A DNA stretch of 48,818 bases from Bacteroides pyogenes DSM 20611 = JCM 6294 (GCF_000428105.1 NZ_ATZH01000034.1:1-48818); one strand, 5' to 3'; shown: positions 41,901-48,784, numbered from the stretch's first letter. Notes: generated from the sequence alone by a model not told the origin. Translations and numbers: made by a program.

Positions 41901-42878
41901 TTGCGCCGATGTATCACCAAGAAGACATCTTCACAGTCTTACAATGTGAATGATTGGGATATTGCCGTGTATTATGACAATACACAAACAACCATTGATG
42001 GCGGAATTGTAACGTCTGGCACAATTCAGGTTGCGGGAGACAATCAAAGTATTCTTGCAGGTATGACGGGGCAAGGAACAACGGCAAGTTCGGTTCGCTT
42101 TTGGGCGGGCGCATCATTTGGCAATCGAGCGACCGCGCCTTACAGGGTTATGCAAGATGGTTCGGTTGTTATGACCAAAGCCACCGTTGAGGGTGTTATA
42201 AATGCAATATCCGGCTATATTGGCGGCTTCAAAATCCAACAAGGGCAAATCGGTTATGGTTCTTCATCTGAACAAGATTCAACGCAAGGATTGGCGTTGT
42301 TGCGCGATTTTATCCGTTTTTACAATGGCTCGCAAAGGGTGTTGTTGGGATGCCTTAATTCTTTGGGCTATCCGTTTAATGGTCTGATGGAATTGACCGG
42401 GATAATGGGAACGGTGCTTGAATTGCATCATAAATATGCAAAAACAAGTGATGAGCAATATGAAACATGGTATCGTCCCAAAGCCCTTGGGGTGTATGGA
42501 AATCAATTCAACATTGGAAAAGTAGCGTTTTTTGAAAGGGGGTACATCGGAGTGGCATACTCGGACACGATTGTGTCCTATATCGGAATCACCCACAAGT
42601 TCTTATTTACAGGCACGGGGACATCTTTCATCGGGGTAAATCTACCCACCAAATCGGATATAGACACCCTTACAGATAATGCAGTTGTGCAATTCGATAT
42701 TGAGATTGTTTGTGACCATATAATGCCCAATAAGGTGAGAATTTATTCAAAAAGTGGGGCATATATCTATAACAATGATGGAAAGGCGATTTCCGACGGG
42801 ATTAACATGGAGAAAGGCGATGTTTTGCGCCTGCGCTATTATAACGGAGCTTGGAATAAGGTGTATTATCATAACTAA
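38919..42878 (+). CDS. Large tail tip / receptor-binding protein (Tal-like)
   Basis: A 1319-aa protein. About 1-470 resemble the gp27/Tal baseplate hub fold (VPMQNRRTATGIVSAKQNWGL, KITIFGRDYKLNRLPSV). About 743-880 and 898-1020 are two related modules with shared landmarks (GDLFY/GDMWY, TKRRIFTSTPYTPYEVGDLW / SKRRVFVVTPYPPYEVGDLW). The last part is beta-rich (DGSVVMTKATVEG, SGYIGGFKI), as in tail fibre necks and heads. It probably anchors fibres and touches the host surface. Confidence 0.8.
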   Translation: MGANIIITQPNGNRVPMQNRRTATGIVSAKQNWGLNAEDTVDITVESPFPQTYNIGDKITIFGRDYKLNRLPSVKKTGMHEFQYTLQFEGVQYDLFRVTYDLTIDTTTNVLQDVQGDTLTGNLRRFMQVLIANANRVFPGKWKLGKCPETIGDKTLTFGESDNCLSVLQNLCGQSNFNVEFEIEQANGVYTVNLYERVGQTLPYKFEYGKGRGLYDLHRENVSSSNIVTRLKVYGSSENITSKYRADRLCLPGKTKGQSYIEKPEMVAKYGIFEGRKNFDNVKPTFTGAVESVVDVFSFIDRTFPFDLNAKNASGETLYLVNGVAAKIHFNTGNLAGYDFEIKEYNHAKKQFTLRKFTDDRGDVFPSETSLAFQFSAGNEYKILDVAYPSDIEAAAETELAEVANKYYDQNCQPKVQYGLSVTKAYLKKIVGTDDSIMNFFAPGDFLQVVDKDIDVDKAIRIKYFVRNILDPYDYTLTISDIATSASITNRVISDLIEIDKIISINNLKDPTRARANWRSSREVLDMVFDPEGDYYTDKIKPNSIDTLALSVGAKSMQFGLTNTVFQPNYNGNKNVVKWQGGVLTHYTINEETAVSWVLADGQITLAKDDDAYYIYAKCEKVGQAGTIIFTKEQHKVDDDANYYHFWIGVINSVDIELKARSIALTYGFTMVNGRFIKTGRIESADGTTYFDLDNSEIGGRIVFTSNGEQKTLEQLGAESLESKDFINNTLPGLLSEIQAQLDGQIEQFFDTYDPTLDNAPASEWITSELKENHLGDLFYNTDTGKVFRFIKNGNTYSWQELRDSEVAQALAIANDALKLAGTKRRIFTSTPYTPYEVGDLWVQGASGDIMRCKTARASGSYSSGDWGKASKYTDDSGLNDFINSSYNSDIADILEQIDGKVECWFQTTDPASSWTTIAVKKKHVGDMWYHTSKNELKYYTNSYAWKKVEDAKAIAAYEAASQAQDTADSKRRVFVVTPYPPYEVGDLWVDGKELRRCITKKTSSQSYNVNDWDIAVYYDNTQTTIDGGIVTSGTIQVAGDNQSILAGMTGQGTTASSVRFWAGASFGNRATAPYRVMQDGSVVMTKATVEGVINAISGYIGGFKIQQGQIGYGSSSEQDSTQGLALLRDFIRFYNGSQRVLLGCLNSLGYPFNGLMELTGIMGTVLELHHKYAKTSDEQYETWYRPKALGVYGNQFNIGKVAFFERGYIGVAYSDTIVSYIGITHKFLFTGTGTSFIGVNLPTKSDIDTLTDNAVVQFDIEIVCDHIMPNKVRIYSKSGAYIYNNDGKAISDGINMEKGDVLRLRYYNGAWNKVYYHN
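41144..41985 (+). repeat. Two tandem modules in the tail tip gene
   Basis: Modules at about 41144-41550 and 41612-41985 share order and motifs: a variable start, GD(L/M)(F/W)Y, a short insert, (T/S)KRR(I/V)F, TPY(T/P)PYEVGDLW and a Cys-containing end (RCKT / RCIT). They look like a duplicated carbohydrate-binding or linker domain. Boundaries are approximate. Confidence 0.6.
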
Positions 42879-42887
42879 TGTACATGT

Positions 42888-43115
42888 ATGGCAAAAATTC
42901 TTTTGGCAAAATTTGAAAGTGTGGATTCCCCACTTGACTTGCGGCAAGTAGATACCGCACAAGGCGCCTACATAACGAAATTAAGAGAATCCGGCTTTCT
43001 TGATTTCGTCGCAAGTGAGCAACCGATGGCAGAACCGGGAGAATCGGTTATCGAATCACTTGAAATCATAGACGGAAAGTTGATACAATCTTGGGTCGTT
43101 AAAAGCAGTATCTAA
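42888..43115 (+). CDS. Small tail-region protein
   Basis: A 75-aa protein after the tail tip gene, helical in its middle (LDLRQVDTAQGAYITKLRE) and acidic (GESVIESLEIIDGK). Not recognised. It may be a small tail fibre accessory or chaperone. It closes the tail block ahead of the dyad and promoter at 43131-43189. Confidence 0.6.
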   Translation: MAKILLAKFESVDSPLDLRQVDTAQGAYITKLRESGFLDFVASEQPMAEPGESVIESLEIIDGKLIQSWVVKSSI

Positions 43116-43130
43116 ATAATTAAGCGTTGG

Positions 43131-43148
43131 TAAGTTATGTCCAACTTA
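43131..43148. repeat. Inverted repeat upstream of the DGR target operon
   Basis: TAAGTT-ATGTCC-AACTTA, a perfect 6-bp dyad. It overlaps the alternative ATG at 43137 and precedes operator 9. It may act as a regulatory dyad or end the upstream transcript. Confidence 0.5.
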
Positions 43149-43155
43149 TCCACCT

Positions 43156-43172
43156 TGTGTTATAATAACGCA
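43156..43172 (+). promoter_or_regulatory. Operator 9 of the dispersed dyad
   Basis: TGTGTTATAATAACGCA, the most divergent copy in its central and right part. It lies 9 nt before a TATTTTTG -7 element at 43182. Confidence 0.5.
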
Positions 43173-43181
43173 TTAAATGAA

Positions 43182-43189
43182 TATTTTTG
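43182..43189 (+). promoter_or_regulatory. Promoter -7 element of the DGR target operon
   Basis: TATTTTTG matches TAnnTTTG. A TTG at 43155-43157 gives a spacer of 24 nt, longer than usual. Transcription would begin near 43196, just before ATG 43209. Confidence 0.5.
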
Positions 43190-43208
43190 TATCAAAACCT
43201 TATCAATT

Positions 43209-43484
43209 ATGCGCGAAACAAGAAGTGGCGAATACGTTTCCGCCCAAATAGGAAAAATGGGAGCTATTAACGGATTAAGCGATGGCGATTTCACCTTGCC
43301 GGACGGTCAAGTGTTCAATGTCAAAAATGACGGTTTGCAGCCCATAACATTATCGGTGCAGCTTGCCGGAATGAGTGATGGGGATTTCATAGAAACGCAA
43401 TTTGAATGCGGTTGGAATCCTGAAATAATTAAGACAGTGAAGCAAACTTCATTGTCGGGTACTAATTTAAAATGGGGTTACTAA
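43209..43484 (+). CDS. Small protein preceding the DGR target
   Basis: A 91-aa protein from ATG 43209 (MRETRSGEYVSAQIGKMG). A longer frame from 43137 would cross the dyad, operator and promoter, so the shorter start is chosen. It is beta-rich (FTLPDGQVFNVKNDGLQPITLSVQL) and ends one base before the adhesin gene, so the two are co-transcribed. It could be an adaptor for the fibre or adhesin; inferred from position. Confidence 0.65.
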   Translation: MRETRSGEYVSAQIGKMGAINGLSDGDFTLPDGQVFNVKNDGLQPITLSVQLAGMSDGDFIETQFECGWNPEIIKTVKQTSLSGTNLKWGY

Positions 43485-43485
43485 T

Positions 43486-44805
43486 ATGGGACTTTTAATT
43501 GGTGTCGGCGGAACAAAGCCGCAATTCGCCTATGATTATTATTATGGCATCGAATGGGATATAACCGTTTCCAATCCGAAGCCAACGCGCATTGGAAAGA
43601 TGGAGTTGCACAAGGAATTGCCCTTGCAATCATTGATGCGTCGGTGTATCTTAAATGATGATGGTAGTGTGAATTATTACTTGCACGCCAATGATTCAAC
43701 TAAACGTGATAATGGTGCAGTCGCAAACCTAACGGGCAAGGATGGGCAATATATGGTAGAATTGCCGGATATGTATGTGCGTTTTGAAATGGATGGTAAT
43801 AAATGCCGCCACTTGCAATCAACGCAACCATTACCCGGTTTCCATCTTTGGCGAAAAGGCTATGTTTCAGCGGTGGAAGCGACCGTACAACGGTCAACCA
43901 ACAAACTTGCCGCCGTTTGTTCTATGGATGCAGATTACCGCGGTGGAAATAATGATGCTTCACGTGATGGAACAGCCAAAACGCAACTTGGTATGCCAGC
44001 AACGGCAATATCATTGACCAATTTCCGTGCGTATGCCCGAAAGCGTGGCACAACTGAATGGAATTGCAATCTATATCATACACACCGCAAGTTATGGTGG
44101 TTGTATGCCGTTGAATATTGCACATTTGATTCACAAGACACATTTAATGCAGCACTTGATGAAAGTGGTTATCGCCAAGGTGGATTGGGTGCAGGTGTAA
44201 CAAATTTGAATTGGGGTAAATGGAGCAATCTAAATGGCAATTATCCCGTTGTCCCTTGTGGCAAAACAAACAGTCTTGGAAACAAAACGGGAGTGGTAGA
44301 ATACACATTGCCCAATGAATACGACCCCGGCAAGGAAACAAAAGTTAGTGTTCCGTCATACAGAGGGGTTGAAAATCCTTTCGGTCATGTGTGGAAATGG
44401 ACTGATGGTTGCAAATGCTTGATTCAATCAGAAGCAGATGGCGGCTTGTCTGAATTTTACGTTTGTGACGACCCGGCAACATTCACAAGTTCGGGTGTGG
44501 CAAACTACAAATTTCGCGGTAATTTACCCCGAAAAGAGGGCTATGTAAAGAAGCTGATTCTTGGTGAAGATGGCGAGATTATGCCATTGGAAGTTGGCGG
44601 TGGTTCGACCACCTATTTGTGTGATTACTTTTACACAAGCATTCCCGAAAGTGGCGTAAGCGAACGTGGCGTTTTGTTCGGCGGTCCTGCGTATTCTGGT
44701 GCGAATGCGGGGTTCGTTTCTGCGTATACGACTCATACGGCTACGTATGCGCATGCGTATTTCGGTTCTCGGCTTTGCTTTGACCCGCAAATCGAAGCGG
44801 AGTGA
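43486..44805 (+). CDS. DGR target: tail adhesin with C-type-lectin-like fold
   Basis: A 439-aa protein, the main variable protein. About 180-439 resemble the formylglycine-enzyme/C-type lectin fold used by DGR targets (FRAYARKRGTTEWN, NPFGHVWKWTDGCK, SERGVLFGGPAYSG ... YFGSRLCF). The variable repeat (44665-44780) forms its C-terminus, where mutated residues line the ligand pocket in characterised members. Located behind the tail tip genes, it is most likely the receptor-binding adhesin. Only 8 codons follow the repeat. Confidence 0.9.
   Translation: MGLLIGVGGTKPQFAYDYYYGIEWDITVSNPKPTRIGKMELHKELPLQSLMRRCILNDDGSVNYYLHANDSTKRDNGAVANLTGKDGQYMVELPDMYVRFEMDGNKCRHLQSTQPLPGFHLWRKGYVSAVEATVQRSTNKLAAVCSMDADYRGGNNDASRDGTAKTQLGMPATAISLTNFRAYARKRGTTEWNCNLYHTHRKLWWLYAVEYCTFDSQDTFNAALDESGYRQGGLGAGVTNLNWGKWSNLNGNYPVVPCGKTNSLGNKTGVVEYTLPNEYDPGKETKVSVPSYRGVENPFGHVWKWTDGCKCLIQSEADGGLSEFYVCDDPATFTSSGVANYKFRGNLPRKEGYVKKLILGEDGEIMPLEVGGGSTTYLCDYFYTSIPESGVSERGVLFGGPAYSGANAGFVSAYTTHTATYAHAYFGSRLCFDPQIEAE
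44665..44780 (+). repeat. DGR variable repeat 1 (VR1)
   Basis: Aligns without gaps over 116 bases to the template 44882-44997. Seventeen positions differ and all are A in the template (7 to C, 7 to T, 3 to G). This is the hallmark of adenine-specific DGR mutagenesis. The ten template AAT codons have become P, Y, S, N, Y, T, H, Y, H, Y. Confidence 0.95.
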
Positions 44806-44881
44806 AATGCCCAATCGAACCACAACAATTGAATGATGGAATTTTGATGATTGAATGAAATTAAATAAGGTTGTCCGATGT

Positions 44882-44997
44882 CGTGGCGTTTTGTTCAGCG
44901 GTAATGCGAATAATGGTGCGAATGCAGGGTTCGTTTATGCGAATACGAATAATACGGCTACGAATGCGAATGCGAATATCGGTTCTCAGCTATGCTT
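44882..44997 (+). repeat. DGR template repeat (TR)
   Basis: A 116-base copy of VR1 in a non-coding stretch (44806-45164) between target and reverse transcriptase. It contains ten AAT codons in the target frame, which allow many amino-acid changes when adenines mutate. It ends next to TTGTAA. VR2 matches its last 77 bases. The RNA would carry this template for the reverse transcriptase. The rest of the gap holds a hairpin and operator 10. Confidence 0.95.
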
Positions 44998-45025
44998 GTA
45001 AAAATATAGTTGCATATCGGAAACC

Positions 45026-45080
45026 TTGCCACAAAAACAGCCCAAACGGGGTTGAATGAGTTGGATGAATCCAACGGCAA
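45026..45080 (+). ncRNA. Structured spacer downstream of the template repeat
   Basis: GTTGGA-TGAA-TCCAAC (45060-45075) is a perfect hairpin and TTGCC (45026-45030) can pair with GGCAA (45076-45080) around it. It lies in the 167-nt spacer between TR and the reverse transcriptase gene. In the Bordetella phage DGR the equivalent spacer RNA is needed for priming. Structure seen here; function inferred. Confidence 0.45.
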
Positions 45081-45147
45081 AAAATATAATAAGTAAAACG
45101 GTTTTGGTAGGGATAACACCCGAAGAACCCTAATATACAAGCAAACT

Positions 45148-45164
45148 TGTGTTATAGTGATACA
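45148..45164. promoter_or_regulatory. Operator 10 of the dispersed dyad, at the reverse transcriptase start
   Basis: Plus strand TGTGTTATAGTGATACA (minus strand TGTATCACTATAACACA). It ends directly at the ATG at 45165, in inverted orientation relative to most copies. Binding here could block transcription into, or initiation at, the reverse transcriptase gene. Confidence 0.6.
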
Positions 45165-46193
45165 ATGAAGCGAATTGGAAACATATTTAACGAAGTGATT
45201 TCACTTGAAAACTTACGTCTTGCCGATGAAAGAGCAAGGAAAGGCAAGTTGAAGTCATACGGTGTCAGGGTTCACGACAAGAACCGTGAAGCCAATTTGC
45301 TTGCTTTGCACGAAATTTTGAAAAACGGCACATTCAAGACATCGAAATATCACATTTTCACGATTTACGAACCAAAAGAACGTCTTATTTATCGGTTGCC
45401 ATACTATCCCGACCGCATATTGCACCACGCAATAATGAATGTTCTTGAACCCGTTTGGGTTTCGGTGTTCAACAAGAACACATATTCTTGCATAAAGAAT
45501 CGCGGAATCCATAAGTGCGCCAAGGACGTGAAACAGGCGTTGAAGCAAGACCCGGACGGCACACGGTATTGCCTGAAAATAGATGTTCGCAAGTTTTACC
45601 CGTCAATCGACCACGAGTTATTGAAAGGGGTTGTGCGGCGTAAAATAAAAGATGGTCGCCTTTTGGCATTGCTTGACGAAATCATTGATTCAGTTGATGG
45701 CGTGCCAATTGGCAACTATCTTTCACAATACTTTGCAAACCTTTTCTTGGCATATTTCGACCATTGGTTGAAAGAGAAAAAGCGGGTGAAGTATTATTGG
45801 CGTTACGCCGATGATATTGTGATTCTTTCACCGAACAAGGATTTTTTGCACGGATTGTTGCACGAAATCCGGGTATATTTACGCGACAATCTCAATTTGG
45901 CTGTCAAGCGGAATTATCAAGTATTCCCTGTGGAAGCAAGAGGTATTGACTTCTTGGGATATGTCTTTTATCATTCCCACACTCTTTTGCGAAAGTCAAT
46001 CAAGCAGAAACTTTGCCGCCGGGTGGCGAAGTTGAACAAACGCAAGATTGTCCCGACAAAAGAAACTTATAAACAGCAAATTTGCAGTTGGTGGGGGTGG
46101 TGCAAGCATTGTGATTCAATCAATTTAGTGAACAAACTTTCAAAAACATTTCCGTATGAAATTAAATTCAATCGAAGCAAACGCGCATTATGA
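45165..46193 (+). CDS. DGR reverse transcriptase
   Basis: A 342-aa reverse transcriptase. I chose ATG 45165; the open frame extends to a TTG at 45147 through operator 10. Catalytic residues are D140 (KIDVRKFYPSI) and Y214-A-D-D217 (WRYADDIVIL). VPIGNYLSQYFANL (180-193) matches the DGR-type motif 4. The C-terminal thumb is short and lacks a maturase domain, which separates it from group II intron enzymes. It copies TR RNA with adenine errors; the product replaces VR1 and, from the sequence record, VR2. No Avd accessory gene is adjacent. Confidence 0.95.
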   Translation: MKRIGNIFNEVISLENLRLADERARKGKLKSYGVRVHDKNREANLLALHEILKNGTFKTSKYHIFTIYEPKERLIYRLPYYPDRILHHAIMNVLEPVWVSVFNKNTYSCIKNRGIHKCAKDVKQALKQDPDGTRYCLKIDVRKFYPSIDHELLKGVVRRKIKDGRLLALLDEIIDSVDGVPIGNYLSQYFANLFLAYFDHWLKEKKRVKYYWRYADDIVILSPNKDFLHGLLHEIRVYLRDNLNLAVKRNYQVFPVEARGIDFLGYVFYHSHTLLRKSIKQKLCRRVAKLNKRKIVPTKETYKQQICSWWGWCKHCDSINLVNKLSKTFPYEIKFNRSKRAL

Positions 46194-46542
46194 TATGGCG
46201 CACGGTATGCCCGCGATTTTGGAGAAAGACAACGATGGTTCTTCAATTTATCGTTTCAACATCGAACCCGAAATGGGCATTCCTGATGGTCAGGAACAGG
46301 AAGTTCAAGTTGGTTGGAAGTGCTGCGAGATTCGCACATTCAATAAGCCCAATAAGGCGAACTTGAAGAAAGTAATTATCCGTTCAGTTCTTGATGAAAC
46401 AGCAGAATTTGACCTTGTAAACAGCTATAACAAGCACGTTTTGGGCGTTGCCCCGGATGATAAGGCAGTTGCCGAATATAAGGAATATTTGCAATTCACC
46501 GAGGATTTGGACGTATTGTTGGTAAACACATTGTCGAACTAA
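46156..46542 (+). CDS. Hypothetical protein overlapping the RT gene
   Basis: A 128-aa protein. The ATG at 46156 lies inside the RT 3' end; a second in-frame ATG at 46195 is possible. It is beta-rich, then helical (NKANLKKVIIRSVLDETAEFDLVNSYNKHVLGV), and does not have the four-helix pattern of Avd. Its overlap with RT suggests translational coupling, so it might assist the DGR, but it could also be a tail or lysis gene. Not recognised. Confidence 0.6.
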   Translation: MKLNSIEANAHYDMAHGMPAILEKDNDGSSIYRFNIEPEMGIPDGQEQEVQVGWKCCEIRTFNKPNKANLKKVIIRSVLDETAEFDLVNSYNKHVLGVAPDDKAVAEYKEYLQFTEDLDVLLVNTLSN

Positions 46543-46560
46543 ACATTGAACCGAACAATA

Positions 46561-46977
46561 ATGGCAAAATTTTGTGAACTTGGGATTGAATCGGACGTGG
46601 TTATTGGCAAGGGAATCGAGATTGAAGATTTGTTCGGTCGCCGAATCCTGATTGAAAAAACAATCATTCAGCCAACAAAATATCCGGGAAAGAATGCGTC
46701 CGGGTTGCGTATGCAAATGCAAGTTGTGCTTGCCACATTCAATGAATCACCAGACCAAAACGGCGATTATTACACTAAGAACCCCGATGGGACACCCGTT
46801 GGGGAAAGACGTTCTTGCTTTACCGGGTCGGACATTTTGATTTCTGCAATCCAAAAGGCGGAAATTAATTTGCCTGCAATTAACAAGAAACGAAATGAAA
46901 GTGGCTTGCCTTTTTTGTCTTTGTACCCAATGGACACTACCATTGTCAAGGTCGGAAAATGTTTTCAATTTACTTAA
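46561..46977 (+). CDS. Hypothetical protein before the holin
   Basis: A 138-aa protein from ATG 46561 (MAKFCELGIESDVVIGKG); an in-frame TTG lies 15 nt upstream. It is mixed alpha/beta with C and F residues near CFTGSDILISAIQKAE. Not recognised. It lies between the RT-coupled gene and holin, and could belong to either the DGR or lysis group. Confidence 0.55.
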   Translation: MAKFCELGIESDVVIGKGIEIEDLFGRRILIEKTIIQPTKYPGKNASGLRMQMQVVLATFNESPDQNGDYYTKNPDGTPVGERRSCFTGSDILISAIQKAEINLPAINKKRNESGLPFLSLYPMDTTIVKVGKCFQFT

Positions 46978-46984
46978 TTAAAAA

Positions 46985-47449
46985 ATGGAAAAAATAATTG
47001 TAACACTTTGGATGCTATTTGGCATCTACATGCTTGTTTTATTTGCAATTCTTGCCGATTTATGGTCGGGGGTTAGAAAAGCAAAGAAAAATGGAATTGC
47101 CCGGTCAAGCTATGGATTCAAACGAACCATTGATAAGATTGCAAGATATTATAACGTATTACTTGCTCTCACCGTTATTGATGCTATGCAGATGGCTTCA
47201 ATATGGTATTTGGAAACTTATTATCAATATCGTTTCCCGATGTTCCCCTTTATAACCCTTTTGGGCGCTATTGGAATAGGGTTAATAGAAATAAAATCCA
47301 TATACGAAAAAGCGGAAGATAAAGTAAAGATTGATAATGTTGCGGCGTTGGCGGGGCAAATTGTGGCACACAAAGATAATATAGATGCTATCGCAAGGGC
47401 TGTTAGTGAGTACATGAATAAAAAAGGAACAGAAGATGGCAAAAATTGA
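46985..47449 (+). CDS. Holin
   Basis: A 154-aa membrane protein with three likely helices (about 4-26, 60-80, 86-105) and a charged C-terminal tail (about 115-154). It lies directly upstream of the endolysin, which it overlaps by 14 nt. It resembles the phage holin/toxin-secretion family in gene order and helix arrangement. It would permeabilise the inner membrane at lysis. Confidence 0.8.
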   Translation: MEKIIVTLWMLFGIYMLVLFAILADLWSGVRKAKKNGIARSSYGFKRTIDKIARYYNVLLALTVIDAMQMASIWYLETYYQYRFPMFPFITLLGAIGIGLIEIKSIYEKAEDKVKIDNVAALAGQIVAHKDNIDAIARAVSEYMNKKGTEDGKN

Positions 47450-48008
47450 ATTATTAGCCCCTTACATCAAGAAATGGGAAGGTGGCTTTGCGGATGACCC
47501 CGCTGATGCTGGCGGGGCAACGAATATGGGTGTAACGATTGCAACCTTTGAAGCCTATTGCAAGCGAAAGGCATACCCACGCCCGACTGTTGAGCGTTTG
47601 AAAAGGCTAACAGAAAATGAGTGGTTGGATATTCTCAAAACAATGTTTTGGGATAGATGGAAAGCCGACCTTATCACCTCACAAAAGGTGGCAAACATCC
47701 TTGTTGATTGGGTTTGGGGGTCAGGGGCGCATGGCATTCTTATACCTCAAAGATTGCTTGGTGTCAAGGTGGATGGCATTGTAGGTAAAAAGACGCTTGA
47801 AGCCCTTAATGCACAAGACCCGGACAAGTTCTTTCAAACTGTATTTGATGCACGCAAGAAGTTCTTGCAGGACATCACGGCAGGGAGTGTAAAACGCTAT
47901 GAAGCAAGAATTGGGCGCAAGGCGACCGAAAAGGAGTTGTTGACGCACACCAACAAACGCTTCTTGAAAGGTTGGCTTAACCGATTGAATGACTTAAAAA
48001 GACTATGA
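47436..48008 (+). CDS. Endolysin, GH108 N-acetylmuramidase with peptidoglycan-binding domain
   Basis: A 190-aa enzyme. The glycosyl hydrolase 108 signature KWEGGF (catalytic E15) is followed by [19 protein letters not shown]. The C-terminal half has a peptidoglycan-binding domain ([20 protein letters not shown]). It would cleave the glycan backbone. There is no signal peptide, so it depends on the holin. One base separates it from the spanin-like gene. Confidence 0.9.
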   Translation: MAKIELLAPYIKKWEGGFADDPADAGGATNMGVTIATFEAYCKRKAYPRPTVERLKRLTENEWLDILKTMFWDRWKADLITSQKVANILVDWVWGSGAHGILIPQRLLGVKVDGIVGKKTLEALNAQDPDKFFQTVFDARKKFLQDITAGSVKRYEARIGRKATEKELLTHTNKRFLKGWLNRLNDLKRL

Positions 48009-48009
48009 T

Positions 48010-48630
48010 ATGAAAAAGGTTATTGCATTGGTTTTATGGATTGTGTTGCTTGTATTGCTTACATCGTGCAGCGCGACCAAGAAAGCGACAAGAACCAAGG
48101 AAATGCAGCTTGATAGTGTTGCAGTTGCCAAGGAAGTAACGGAAAGAACCGAAAAGGTTGTGGACACAACCCGAACGGAACATGGAAAAGTTACCATAAC
48201 CGAAATTGAGTTTTACCCACCGACCACAACCCAACCACAAGGTGAACTTGCCAATCACAAAGATTCATCCAAAAAGACTTCAAATGAAACAAAGCCGATG
48301 GCAAGTATTGAATTGAATGATATTGGCAAGATGCAAGGTGTGGTGAAGTCAATCCGGCAAACGGTAATTCAATCTGATGTTCAGGAAAAGGGAGAAAGTA
48401 AAGAATCAAGAGAAAGTGACAATTCGGAGAATGCCGCCACCATGTCAAAGCAAGAAACAAACATGGATAAGCAGCAAGAACCGACCCCCGACCCCAAGCG
48501 TTGGCGGTACATCTTTTATATTATCGCCATAGGTGCGCTTGCGCTTCTTTACTTGAAACGTGTTCCTGTCCTGAATTGGATAAAAGGATTTTTATTGTGG
48601 TTACACCGTATTTTTATAAGAAAATATTAA
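48010..48630 (+). CDS. Unimolecular-spanin-like lipoprotein
   Basis: A 206-aa protein with an N-terminal lipoprotein signal (lipobox LLTSC20), a long polar helical middle (about 25-160) and a C-terminal membrane helix (about 165-182) with a basic tail. This is the topology of u-spanins such as phage T1 gp11, which link outer and inner membranes for the last step of lysis. Its place after holin and endolysin agrees. The middle is longer than in T1. No sequence homology was tested. Confidence 0.7.
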   Translation: MKKVIALVLWIVLLVLLTSCSATKKATRTKEMQLDSVAVAKEVTERTEKVVDTTRTEHGKVTITEIEFYPPTTTQPQGELANHKDSSKKTSNETKPMASIELNDIGKMQGVVKSIRQTVIQSDVQEKGESKESRESDNSENAATMSKQETNMDKQQEPTPDPKRWRYIFYIIAIGALALLYLKRVPVLNWIKGFLLWLHRIFIRKY

Positions 48631-48632
48631 CT

Positions 48633-48676
48633 TTGCAATATCATTGTTGCAAAAGCTATCTAATCAATTAGATAGC
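48633..48676. repeat. Two inverted repeats after the lysis operon
   Basis: TTGCAA at 48633 and 48647 form a dyad with an 8-nt spacer. GCTATCTAA-TCAA-TTAGATAGC (48655-48676) is a perfect 9-bp palindrome. They may be protein-binding sites near att or part of the transcript end. Confidence 0.6.
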
Positions 48677-48681
48677 ATAAG

Positions 48682-48709
48682 TAGCCCGGCTTATGTCGGG
48701 CTATTCTTT
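48682..48709 (+). terminator. Terminator at the right end
   Basis: TAGCCCG (48682-48688) pairs with CGGGCTA (48697-48703) around an 8-nt loop, followed by TTCTTT. It would end the lysis transcript before the att region. Confidence 0.7.
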
Positions 48710-48751
48710 GCTTATATATAAATGGTTTATAAATGTTAAATAGAGGGAGTT

Positions 48752-48770
48752 CGTGTACCTTTCCGTGTAC
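48752..48770 (+). promoter_or_regulatory. Paired CGTGTAC sites, putative integrase arm sites (right)
   Basis: CGTGTAC at 48752-48758 and 48764-48770, the same 12-nt period and orientation as the left pair at 143 and 155. They lie 14 nt before the terminal repeat. Confidence 0.55.
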
Positions 48771-48784
48771 CGCTCTTCTTAATA

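Noticed and set aside
43137..43208. N-terminal extension of the gene at 43209
   Set aside because: It would translate an inverted repeat, an operator copy and a promoter element; the ATG at 43209 is better placed.
44871..45059. Open frame overlapping the template repeat
   Set aside because: It is read in a frame unrelated to the target and consists of Arg/Met repeats produced by the template; no sign of coding use.
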